Origin: RZYY01 sp036794825
GTDB taxonomy: Bacteria > Bacteroidota > Bacteroidia > Bacteroidales > 4484-276
Length of the DNA: 64,000 nt
Reading direction: 5' to 3'
NCBI GenBank assembly: GCA_036794825.1
Contig: DAIRGA010000026.1
Span: forward strand, 1 to 64,000
In this document: piece after piece, positions 43,335 through 51,265 of the stretch
How positions within the stretch are numbered: the first letter of the stretch is position 1
Layout of the letters: every line of letters starts with the position of its first letter
Translations under genes and position numbers: made by a program
Notes under the pieces: generated by a model
Seen by the model: the letters and a program-made list of their open reading frames with translations, nothing else
Told to the model about the DNA's origin: nothing
Database searches by the model: none

Positions 43335-45389
43335 ATGAAACATTTACTTTATGCATTGATCCTGTCGGTAACCGTAGTTTTGACAGGATGCGGAGGAACA
43401 GAGATGAAAAAACAGGAAACTGCTGAATGGAAGCTCAGCGAAAAAGCAATTGCCGACGCTGTGAATGGATTAATGGTCAGCCATGGCGAAACCCAGCGCT
43501 TTAGAATTGACCGGGGTGTTAAGCAGGCTGCAGCGCTATGGCGGCAAAGCGATGGCGACGAGGCTGCCTTTAACGATTTTTGCAAAGAATATTTTATAGC
43601 CGATGATGAGGAACTGGATAAGTTGTTTCAACGGCTTTTGATGAACTACGAAATACTCGATGGCAACCTGATGAGAATCAAAAAAGACCTGATGCGCCCG
43701 CTGCATTTGGAAATGGGGACAACGATACCGGTTGACATGATGTTTGGCAGTTACGAACCGGGTGCACATTTGCGCGAGGATTTTTTCCAAAATAAGATCG
43801 CTTTTGTGGTGATGCTCAACTTCCCCTCCTATTCGCTGGAAGAAAAGACCGAACTTGGTGACCAATGGTCACGCAGGGAATGGGCTTATGCACGTATCGG
43901 CGACTACTACACCTCAAGGGTTCCGGCCGAGCTGATCCAGCACTATGCCGCCGTGAATACCGCCGCCGACGCTTATATTGATGAGTACAATATTTACATG
44001 GGAAAACTCGTGAACAGCAACGGCGAAAAGCTTTTCCCTGAGAATCTCCGCCTGATTACCCACTGGGGGCTGCGCGACGAGCTGAAATCCAATTATGCCG
44101 ACGCCAACGGGCTGGAAAAACAAAACATGGTGTATGCCGTGATGAAACGAATCATTGACCAAAGCATTCCCGAAAAGGTCATCAACAGCGATCTTTATCA
44201 ATGGAACCCAATTGAAAATAAGCTTTTTGAAAACGGAAAACCAGTTGAATACAACAATGAGCCGGATACGCGCTACCAGCATCTTCTCAACAATTTCAAT
44301 GCGCAGCGAAAGCTCGATCCCTGGTATCCTCAAACACCAAACTACATACAGCGGCAGTTTGAAACCAACATGGAGATTCCACAGCAGGACGTTGAACAGC
44401 TTTTTATTGAGTTTGTCTCCAGCCCGCAGGTTAAAGTGGTAGCAGCCTACATCAGCAGTAAACTGGGTCGGCCGCTCGAGCCATTCGACATCTGGTACAA
44501 CGGATTTAAAGCCGGAAGCAAATTCTCGCAGGAGCAGTTGGACATGATGACCAAAACCCGCTACCCGGATGTGGCTGCTTTCCAAGGCGATCTGCCCCGG
44601 ATGTTGAAAACTCTCGGATTCAGCAACGACAAAGCCGACTTCATTGCTTCGCAGATAAAAGTAGAAGGATCACGCGGTGCAGGTCATGCATGGGGAGCAC
44701 TTACACGCGACGACAAAGCCTTGCTGCGTACCCGTATTGGGGACAGCGGGATGGATTACAAAGGCTATAACATTGCCGTGCACGAGTTTGGCCACAATGT
44801 GGAGCAAACCATCTCGCTGCACTATGTTGATTATTACTCGCTCAACCGCGTGCCCAATACTTCTTTCACCGAGGCACTTGCCTTCATTTTTCAGAAACGC
44901 GACCTCGAGCTGCTGGGAATTAAAGATGAAGATCCTGTGAAAAATCACATGAATGCACTCGCCAACTTTTGGTCGTGTTATGAGATAATGGGCGTTTCGC
45001 TGGTGGATATGAATGTATGGAAATGGATGTACGCTAACCCTGACGCCTCACCTGCGCAACTCAAAGAGGCAGTTATCGCTATTGCAAAAGATGTCTGGAA
45101 CAAATATTATGCGCCTGTTTTCGGTAAACAGGATGAGCCGATACTTGCCGTTTACAGCCATATGATCAGCAACCCGCTGTACCTTTCCAATTATCCGCTT
45201 GGCCATGTAATTGATTTCCAGATAGAACAATACATTGCCGACAAGAATTTCGCTGATGAAGTAATCCGGATGTATAAACTTGGAAGCATTATTCCTCAGC
45301 AGTGGATGAAACAGGCCGTTGGTCAGCCGCTCTCCATCCAGCCTACCCTTGAAGCCACTACAAAAGCGTTGGAGGTTGTGGGAAAATAA
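43335..45389 (+). CDS. HEFGH zinc metallopeptidase lipoprotein
   Basis: The 684-residue protein has a lipoprotein signal peptide (VVLTGCGG). The N-terminal 350 residues are mainly helical (FQRLLMNYEILDGNLMRIKKDL). The catalytic motif HEFGHNVEQT lies near residue 485 and NTSFTEALAFIFQKRDLELLG provides the third ligand Glu about 25-30 residues on. This resembles M3-like gluzincins, but the sequence is distinct and the substrate unknown. It is a single gene with its own promoter and terminator. Confidence 0.82.
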   Translation: MKHLLYALILSVTVVLTGCGGTEMKKQETAEWKLSEKAIADAVNGLMVSHGETQRFRIDRGVKQAAALWRQSDGDEAAFNDFCKEYFIADDEELDKLFQRLLMNYEILDGNLMRIKKDLMRPLHLEMGTTIPVDMMFGSYEPGAHLREDFFQNKIAFVVMLNFPSYSLEEKTELGDQWSRREWAYARIGDYYTSRVPAELIQHYAAVNTAADAYIDEYNIYMGKLVNSNGEKLFPENLRLITHWGLRDELKSNYADANGLEKQNMVYAVMKRIIDQSIPEKVINSDLYQWNPIENKLFENGKPVEYNNEPDTRYQHLLNNFNAQRKLDPWYPQTPNYIQRQFETNMEIPQQDVEQLFIEFVSSPQVKVVAAYISSKLGRPLEPFDIWYNGFKAGSKFSQEQLDMMTKTRYPDVAAFQGDLPRMLKTLGFSNDKADFIASQIKVEGSRGAGHAWGALTRDDKALLRTRIGDSGMDYKGYNIAVHEFGHNVEQTISLHYVDYYSLNRVPNTSFTEALAFIFQKRDLELLGIKDEDPVKNHMNALANFWSCYEIMGVSLVDMNVWKWMYANPDASPAQLKEAVIAIAKDVWNKYYAPVFGKQDEPILAVYSHMISNPLYLSNYPLGHVIDFQIEQYIADKNFADEVIRMYKLGSIIPQQWMKQAVGQPLSIQPTLEATTKALEVVGK

Positions 45390-45417
45390 ACTGAAAAGCT
45401 TTTTAGCTGAAGGAAAT

Positions 45418-45453
45418 AGCCTGTCAGAGTAACCTTTGACAGGCTTTTTTTTT
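45418..45453 (+). terminator. Terminator after the HEFGH peptidase gene
   Basis: AGCCTGTCA (45418-45426) pairs perfectly with TGACAGGCT (45437-45445), followed by a run of nine T. It lies between convergent genes. Confidence 0.85.
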
Positions 45454-45491
45454 GGAAAATTTTCCGAAAATAAATAAGCCCTATACCACCG

Positions 45492-46160
45492 CTAAACATC
45501 GCCAAACACCGATGGAATTACAATTTCCCGATAAGGAACAGGATCAGGAATGCCTTTGAAAGTTTCGAAAATGGGCTGAGAAATGGAACTGATCAACGTA
45601 TTTTCGAAAGGCATGCTATTGCTTTTCAAACTCTCAAGTACACGTTGATAGAAAGGTTCATTAATAACGATCTTATCTGCAGTGGATTTATTCATCAGGC
45701 GTGCAGCGAGGTCAATATCAACGCCGTAGAAGTCGTTTACTCCTTCAAAAAACGTGATATTGTAAACATCGGTGCAATAATGAATTCCCACTTTGCACTC
45801 ATAAAAGAGGTCTTTGCGGGGGTGATTGCGAAGGTTTTCCAGCGTCGAAAATATCTCCTGAAGCAAAACATAGTAACTTTTGAAAGCAAAGTGATTCTTC
45901 ATTGCCTTGTCCGGCAGGTAGAGCATCAGTTCGTCACCTATCCCTTTGACCAGGCAATCCTCAAAATCGTTGAGGAATAAAATGAAATTGAAAGTGTTGT
46001 TGATTTTTCTGATCCATGATTCAGGCCCGCATTTGTACTTATCAGAGGTCGAATTAACGATATCCACGAAAATGCAGGTGCCCGGGGTCTTTTCCAGGTT
46101 GCTGATCAGGTGGTTCATTTCGGCTGAATCCGGGTTGAGCTCTCTTATAAACTTAGCCAT
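45492..46160 (-). CDS. Class III nucleotidyl cyclase-like protein
   Basis: This 222-residue cytoplasmic protein carries the cyclase homology core: CIFVDIVNSTSDKY with the metal-binding Asp, LVKGIGDELMLYL, and FYGVDIDLAARLMNKS, the late conserved helix with Arg. It has no membrane or sensor part. It could make cAMP or act only as a nucleotide-binding regulator; the family is often called adenylate/guanylate cyclase domain protein. It lies 83 nt after the STAS gene on the same strand, which hints at a shared signalling role. Confidence 0.75.
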   Translation of the reverse strand: MAKFIRELNPDSAEMNHLISNLEKTPGTCIFVDIVNSTSDKYKCGPESWIRKINNTFNFILFLNDFEDCLVKGIGDELMLYLPDKAMKNHFAFKSYYVLLQEIFSTLENLRNHPRKDLFYECKVGIHYCTDVYNITFFEGVNDFYGVDIDLAARLMNKSTADKIVINEPFYQRVLESLKSNSMPFENTLISSISQPIFETFKGIPDPVPYREIVIPSVFGDV

Positions 46161-46243
46161 ATTATCAGTTTGGAAATTTTTCAGTTTCTATAATCAACTT
46201 TTCTGGGTATAATTGATGTGGTAATCATAATATAACCAATAAT

Positions 46244-46567
46244 TTACTGAACGTTCAACTGCTTATCAAGTCCGGCAATTTTGAAAGTTCTCATGATAAA
46301 AGGGTTGGTATTGACAATAGAGAAGTTCTCCTTTCCAACTTTTTTGGCGCTGGCGACACAAATCCCGAGAAAAGCGGATGAGATAAAATCAACAGATTTG
46401 AAGTCAAAACAAACAGCAAAAGCCTTGTCAGCATTGGGTTTCATTAAGTTATTAAACAGGTGATCGAGCGCAGGTTTAAAATCGCTGCTGTAGTTTGTGT
46501 CGAGTCTTCCTGCAAAATTCAGCAACAGGCTATTATTTACTTCGTCAAAATTATAGTTGGGTATCAT
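46244..46567 (-). CDS. STAS domain protein (anti-anti-sigma factor-like)
   Basis: The 107-residue protein is a single STAS domain (LLLNFAGRLDTNYSSDFKPALD, AVCFDFKSVDFISSAFLGICVASAKKVG, FSIVNTNPFIMRTFKIAGLDKQL). The SSAFLG stretch corresponds to the loop with the phosphorylatable Ser in SpoIIAA-type antagonists. Such proteins are switched by a kinase and a SpoIIE phosphatase; a SpoIIE-type phosphatase and a histidine-kinase-type ATPase are both encoded in this window. A link is inference. It lies 10 nt after the aldehyde dehydrogenase gene. Confidence 0.85.
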   Translation of the reverse strand: MIPNYNFDEVNNSLLLNFAGRLDTNYSSDFKPALDHLFNNLMKPNADKAFAVCFDFKSVDFISSAFLGICVASAKKVGKENFSIVNTNPFIMRTFKIAGLDKQLNVQ

Positions 46568-46577
46568 TTTGTTTTTG

Positions 46578-48008
46578 CTATTTATTTTTGGAATACTCTT
46601 TTAAAAAGAAACTGGCTTTCAATGAGTCGTCGGTGAAATGACCGGGTGAAATATTAAACCACTTTTGATTCTCGCGCCTTCGACACAATCTCTGAATATT
46701 GATTAAATGCCGGGCGGTAATATTTTCGGTAGTAATATTTTTACCGCCTGAACCGCATCCAAGCGTAAGAGAGGTCGGTAAAACATTGAACATGCCCCCA
46801 ACCGCACCCTGGGCTGAAGGAGTGTTTACAACGATTCTGCCTGCATTCATCAGTAGCGAAAAGTCCCTGATACGCTCTTCATCGTTGGCATAAATGCATG
46901 CCGTGTGGCCAATGCCACCCAGATAGTTCAGGTCAATGCAGATTTTGATGGCTTCATGATAATTTTTTGCCCTGTAAATAGCCAGCACCGGTGCCAGGAT
47001 TTCCTGCGACAGCGGGTGGTCTGCTCCAACCTGTTCCTGAGGGGCTATAATAATCCGGGTGTTTTCGGGTACCGTTATGCCAGCCATTCCGGCGATAACT
47101 GAGACTGGCTGTCCAACAATATCAGCGCTCATTCCTCCTTTTTCCTTATCGTAAACTACTTTTTCTACCAGCGCAATTTCAACACTGTTCAAAAAATGGC
47201 AATTCTGTTTTTTCAATTCTTCCTCAACCTGCTCATAAATTGAGTCTTCGCAAACAATTGCCTGCTCGCTGGCACAGATTGTACCGTTATCAAAAGTTTT
47301 GGAGCTAATTATATTTTCGATCGAAAACGGAATGTCGGCGCTTACGTCGATAAAAACCGGTACGTTGCCCGGTCCCACTCCAAGTGCAGGGTTTCCAGAA
47401 CTATAAGCTGCCTTTACCAAGCCAGTACCACCGGTGGCCAAAATCAAGGCAATGCGCTGACTTGACATAAAACACCCTGTTAGTTGCCGGTTGGGCTCAG
47501 GCACAATCTGAATACAATCCTCCGGCGCCCCGGCAGCCAGCGCCGCTTCGTAGCAAATCCTGACAGCTTCGCTGCAACATTTCATCGCTTTTGCCGGCGG
47601 ACTGATGATGATCGGATTTCGGGATTTAAGTGCGATCAAAACCTTGAACATCACCGTGGCTGTAGGATTGGTCACCGGGATTACTGCGAAAATCGGCCCG
47701 AGTGGCTGGGCAATTTCTACTATACCATCCTTCTCATTCTCAGCGATTATTCCAACCGTTTTTTCATTTTTGATGCTCTCGTAAACCAGCAATGTAGCCG
47801 CGGCATTTTTGATAACCTTATGCTGCCAGATACCTAACCTGGTCTCGTCTGCGGCCATTTTTGCCAGATGAATTCGGTGGTTAAAACCAGCTTCAAAGAC
47901 CCTCCTGACAATGATATCTGTCTGATATTGATCGAATTGATGAAATAAAGCTCCGGCAATTACTGCTCTGTCAATGATTTCACTTGCAAACTTTTCATAA
48001 TCCGCCAT
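46578..48008 (-). CDS. Acylating aldehyde dehydrogenase (EutE/PduP/AdhE-like)
   Basis: The enzyme is about 476 residues from the ATG at 48008. It interconverts an acyl-CoA and an aldehyde with NAD(H). Signs are EIAQPLGPIFAVIPVTNPTATVMFK (as in AdhE), ILATGGTGLVKAAYSSGNPALGVGPGN and the catalytic Cys in NGTICASEQA. The longer frame to 48122 adds an unrelated N-terminus and is unlikely. It may make acetaldehyde from acetyl-CoA in fermentation, using NADH that the Hyd complex would otherwise reoxidise (inference). No microcompartment shell genes or targeting helix are seen. Confidence 0.88.
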   Translation of the reverse strand: MADYEKFASEIIDRAVIAGALFHQFDQYQTDIIVRRVFEAGFNHRIHLAKMAADETRLGIWQHKVIKNAAATLLVYESIKNEKTVGIIAENEKDGIVEIAQPLGPIFAVIPVTNPTATVMFKVLIALKSRNPIIISPPAKAMKCCSEAVRICYEAALAAGAPEDCIQIVPEPNRQLTGCFMSSQRIALILATGGTGLVKAAYSSGNPALGVGPGNVPVFIDVSADIPFSIENIISSKTFDNGTICASEQAIVCEDSIYEQVEEELKKQNCHFLNSVEIALVEKVVYDKEKGGMSADIVGQPVSVIAGMAGITVPENTRIIIAPQEQVGADHPLSQEILAPVLAIYRAKNYHEAIKICIDLNYLGGIGHTACIYANDEERIRDFSLLMNAGRIVVNTPSAQGAVGGMFNVLPTSLTLGCGSGGKNITTENITARHLINIQRLCRRRENQKWFNISPGHFTDDSLKASFFLKEYSKNK

Positions 48009-48179
48009 GGCAAAAGATTTAATCCGTTTAATAATAGAAAAGCAGAGCAAATGTAAAGAACTTCTTTTACCTGGCCGGAGCAATCCATCTTCGTCCTTTT
48101 TGTTTGTGTACAAACCAGCCAAATCAACACTAATCCAAAATCTTGTAAATCAATTCAATATGTTGTCAGGTGGCTTGAG

Positions 48180-49382
48180 CTATTTTATTAAACCAACTGC
48201 CCTCAGGCATTTCTCCATTTTCGCAAGTGTCCTTTCGATATCGTGATCGAGGCCGACCGAAAAGCGGATCAATCCTTCGGTGAGACCCATCTCTTTCTGC
48301 CTCTCTTCAGGGACTTCGGAGGAGGTACTTTTGCCGGAATTGCTGAAAAGCGTTTTGAAATATCCCAGGCTAACCGCAAGATAACCAACTCCTTCCGTCT
48401 CCATCAACTCCATAAGTTCCGCTGCCTTCTCAGCCGTTCCGGCGTCGAACGAGAGCATTCCGCCAAAACCAAACTCAGGATTCATCATACTCCTGAGCAG
48501 TTGATGATGCGGATGGTTTTTCAATCCGGGATAATTAACCTTTATGCCCAATGCGGTCAGATTTTGAGCGAGATAGAGAGCGTTGCGGCTATGTTGCTGC
48601 ATTCGGATATGAAGCGTATGCATATTTTTGAGGATGGAGGAAGACCGGAATGGATCGAGCACCGGGCCAAGCAGCATTGCAGTGCCGTTGTTTACATCTA
48701 TTAATGCGTTGATGAAATCCAGATCGCCACAAATAGCGCCGGCAACACAATCATTTTTACCGTTAACGAATTTGGTAAGGCTGTACACCGTGATGTTAGC
48801 ACCCAGGCGGGTTGGCGAAACCATCATCGGTGTAAAAGTGTTGTCCACCATAAGCTTCACATTATGCTTCCTGGCAATTTCTGAAAGCGAAGGAATATCA
48901 GAAATCTGAAGCAGCGGATTAGTCATGGTTTCGGTGTAGATAATTTTCGTATTCGGCTGAATGGATTCTTCAACTTGCTTTAAATCAGTAATATCTACGA
49001 AAGTAACACCAATGTTGAATTTTGGAAGGTAGTTCTGCAGGAAGGCAAAAGTCCCGCCATAGGTAGTGCGGCTCGAAATGATATGATCTCCGGCATTACA
49101 CAGCTGCAAAATTGCGGAAGTAATTGCGCCCATTCCGGATGCAGTAACCCATGCAGCCTGAGTGCCTTCCATTGCCGCCATTGCATCGGCAAGATATTTA
49201 TTGCTTGGATTCCAATGTCTTGAGTATAAGAAACAACCTTCGGCTTCGCCTTTGAAGGTTTCAAGCATGGTTTTAGCCTGCATGAAAGTAAAAGTGGCTG
49301 AATCGGTAACAGAGGGATTAACATCTCCATACTCACCAAATTGCAGCAAATCCTGTATGCCGCTGGCCGGATCGAATTTCAT
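48180..49382 (-). CDS. Methionine gamma-lyase / trans-sulphuration PLP enzyme
   Basis: The 400-residue enzyme is of the Cys/Met metabolism PLP family. It shows YSRHWNPSNKYLADAMAAMEGT, ASGMGAITSAI, TETMTNPLLQISDI, VDNTFTPMM and the PLP-lysine in VYSLTKFVNG. The sequence closely resembles methionine gamma-lyases, which release methanethiol, ammonia and 2-oxobutanoate, but cystathionine enzymes are difficult to exclude. It lies 171 nt before the aldehyde dehydrogenase and may be separate from it. Confidence 0.85.
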   Translation of the reverse strand: MKFDPASGIQDLLQFGEYGDVNPSVTDSATFTFMQAKTMLETFKGEAEGCFLYSRHWNPSNKYLADAMAAMEGTQAAWVTASGMGAITSAILQLCNAGDHIISSRTTYGGTFAFLQNYLPKFNIGVTFVDITDLKQVEESIQPNTKIIYTETMTNPLLQISDIPSLSEIARKHNVKLMVDNTFTPMMVSPTRLGANITVYSLTKFVNGKNDCVAGAICGDLDFINALIDVNNGTAMLLGPVLDPFRSSSILKNMHTLHIRMQQHSRNALYLAQNLTALGIKVNYPGLKNHPHHQLLRSMMNPEFGFGGMLSFDAGTAEKAAELMELMETEGVGYLAVSLGYFKTLFSNSGKSTSSEVPEERQKEMGLTEGLIRFSVGLDHDIERTLAKMEKCLRAVGLIK

Positions 49383-49631
49383 AGTTTTAGATTTTAACTA
49401 ATTATCAATAACGATTTTGGAAGCAAAAATACAGTATATGCATTAAATAGAATGACATTTTTGGATAAAATAGAAAATATGTAAGCAATAAAAGGATTTT
49501 AATTAAATACTGTAACTATTTATGGTCATCAGTGGTTTACTTTGGTTACAATTTGAAATTGAAATGCCGGGTGGTAAAAAATTGCATCAGCAACCAGAGA
49601 TTGAATCTGCCCAAAGTCAAAGCAGAAAGAC

Positions 49632-50180
49632 TCATCTGACAATCTTAATCTCGTCGAGGTTTTCGTTGATCATTTCGAGGAGGTAGCTGCGAACTTCCGG
49701 TAAAGTAATCGGCACATCGCCGAGCGCTTGAGCAACTTCCACTGTATCAAAAACATACCCATCCACACTCGTGGAATGAGTGTAAATGAACTGGATTTTT
49801 GGAAAAGCCGAGATAAGCTGGTAAATAGTTCCGGCTATGTTCCCTATGGGTGGCCGGTCGAGATGACGGAGACCAAAGCAACAGGAGACTCTGGTTCCGA
49901 TTCCAGGTTCAGACGAAATCTTCAGCCAGCCGCCAGTCTGCTCAGCGCCGTGTTTCAGTAACGAAAGCCCCATCCCCACTTTACGGGTTTTGCGTGAAGT
50001 AGTGAATGGATCGGTAACATTGGTAAGGATTTCGGGAGGGATGCCTATTCCGTTGTCATCAACAGATATAAGGTATTCGTCAGTGGCCGCATTTTCGGAA
50101 ATCGAAATCTGAATCCTGGTGGCATTAGCCCTGATGGAATTGTGAACGATATCGAGGATGTGCAGCGCTATTTCGGTCAT
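49632..50180 (-). CDS. Histidine-kinase-type ATPase without sensor domain
   Basis: This 182-residue protein has a GHKL ATPase domain: the N-box region MTEIALHILDIVHNSIRANATRI, G1 VDDNGIGIPPE, G2 KVGMGLSLLKHGAEQTGG and a final GTRVSCCF. It has no phospho-His domain. Such stand-alone ATPases occur next to PHP, DRTGG and H-domain genes in hydrogenase loci. It may phosphorylate Ser in a partner protein, as anti-sigma factors do, or need a partner kinase. Its ATG overlaps the PHP gene stop by 4 nt (ATGA). Confidence 0.85.
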   Translation of the reverse strand: MTEIALHILDIVHNSIRANATRIQISISENAATDEYLISVDDNGIGIPPEILTNVTDPFTTSRKTRKVGMGLSLLKHGAEQTGGWLKISSEPGIGTRVSCCFGLRHLDRPPIGNIAGTIYQLISAFPKIQFIYTHSTSVDGYVFDTVEVAQALGDVPITLPEVRSYLLEMINENLDEIKIVR

Positions 50181-50908
50181 TGTACGAATCTTCCGTTTTG
50201 TTTGTGTAAAGCCATTTTAATTTCTTCGAAACCGGGTTCCTCCAGATGAAAAAGATTTCTTTCAGCTCCCATCCTACCCAACTGGTGAGCATCTGAGTTT
50301 TGTAGAAAGGTTGTTTCTTTTTGGAAACCATAAATACGGCGAAAATTCTCACCTGTGATCCGATAAATCTCAATAGCATCAAATCGCAGATCTTCAGGGA
50401 TAAAACACAACTGACTTATCAGGCTGAAAGCGTGGCGATTAACATGTGCAGGTATAAATAGTCCACCAAGTAGGTGAACAAAGGATTCTACCTGGTCAAT
50501 TGTCTGATCAATGGACTGGATTAGCAGTTTTGGTTCTTCATAGACGATTTTTTCTTTCTCATCCACCTGCACCTGATAACCAAATTTATCGGTGTCGTTT
50601 GGAAAGTTGAGCAGGTATTTGTCCAAATATCCCTGAAAAACCTCAAGTTTCTCCCAATCAGGAAGAAAGCAAAGGCAATGCGCTTCTTCAATTGTAGTTA
50701 CTTCGGCGCCGCAAAGCACAAATATTCCCTCAATTGCTGCCAACCTGCTGATAACCGGGCAGTGACGTGTGGTATTGTGATCGGTGATACCAATGATATC
50801 GAGCTGGAGTTCTTTGGCACGCTTGACAATGTTCACCGGACTCATATCGAGGTCTCCACAGGGTGAGAGGACAGTATGTATGTGAAGATCAGCGCTGTAA
50901 ACAGGCAT
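50177..50908 (-). CDS. PHP domain metal-dependent phosphoesterase
   Basis: The 243-residue PHP protein carries the metal sites YSADLHIHTVLSPCGD, IIGITDHNT, LCGAEVTT, IPAHVNRHAF and QNSDAHQLGRMG. These residues bind three metals in PHP phosphoesterases. Members in hydrogenase clusters have no known substrate. It sits between the DRTGG gene (7 nt upstream) and the ATPase gene (4-nt overlap), one tight operon. Confidence 0.88.
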   Translation of the reverse strand: MPVYSADLHIHTVLSPCGDLDMSPVNIVKRAKELQLDIIGITDHNTTRHCPVISRLAAIEGIFVLCGAEVTTIEEAHCLCFLPDWEKLEVFQGYLDKYLLNFPNDTDKFGYQVQVDEKEKIVYEEPKLLIQSIDQTIDQVESFVHLLGGLFIPAHVNRHAFSLISQLCFIPEDLRFDAIEIYRITGENFRRIYGFQKETTFLQNSDAHQLGRMGAERNLFHLEEPGFEEIKMALHKQNGRFVQ

Positions 50909-50915
50909 GTAATGG

Positions 50916-51254
50916 TTATTGCGCGTTGAGAAGGTGATGGATCATTCCGGTAATTTCGAAGGTCTGCAGGTTAGTTCCAAGAATGGGGATGCTTTCCTCG
51001 TTGCTTTTGGCCAGTGTATCGTCATCCGGACTCAGATCTTTGACCAAAACAACAGCGGCGTGGTCTTTCAGGGATGCTATCGCCATTATGTTTTTATGGG
51101 TCTGAAGTGTGATCCAGATGCAGCCCTGGTTGCTGTGTCCCATCACGTCGCTAAGCAGGTCGGAAGTATAGCCACTTGTGATAATATTATCCAATCCTTT
51201 ATCTCCGCTGAAAATTTTCAGATTTAATTTATTAACCAATTCTTTTACAGTCAT
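50916..51254 (-). CDS. DRTGG-type domain protein
   Basis: The 112-residue protein resembles the DRTGG domain of HPr kinase N-termini and of pta N-terminal regions: GLDNIITSGYTSDLLSDVMGHSNQGCIWITLQTHKNIMA, then AVVLVKDLSPDDD and ESIPILGTNLQTFEITGMIHHLL. The domain likely binds a ligand. In clostridial and Thermotogales hydrogenase loci the same gene type occurs next to the ATPase and PHP genes. It lies 11 nt after the H-domain gene. Confidence 0.8.
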   Translation of the reverse strand: MTVKELVNKLNLKIFSGDKGLDNIITSGYTSDLLSDVMGHSNQGCIWITLQTHKNIMAIASLKDHAAVVLVKDLSPDDDTLAKSNEESIPILGTNLQTFEITGMIHHLLNAQ

Positions 51255-51265
51255 TTAATAAATAT

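Noticed and set aside
43914..44585. Minus-strand open frame of 223 codons inside the HEFGH peptidase gene
   Set aside because: The opposite frame is a complete peptidase with signal peptide and zinc site.
48009..48122. N-terminal extension of the aldehyde dehydrogenase
   Set aside because: The 38 extra residues do not resemble the family and no RBS is seen; the ATG at 48008 gives the usual start.
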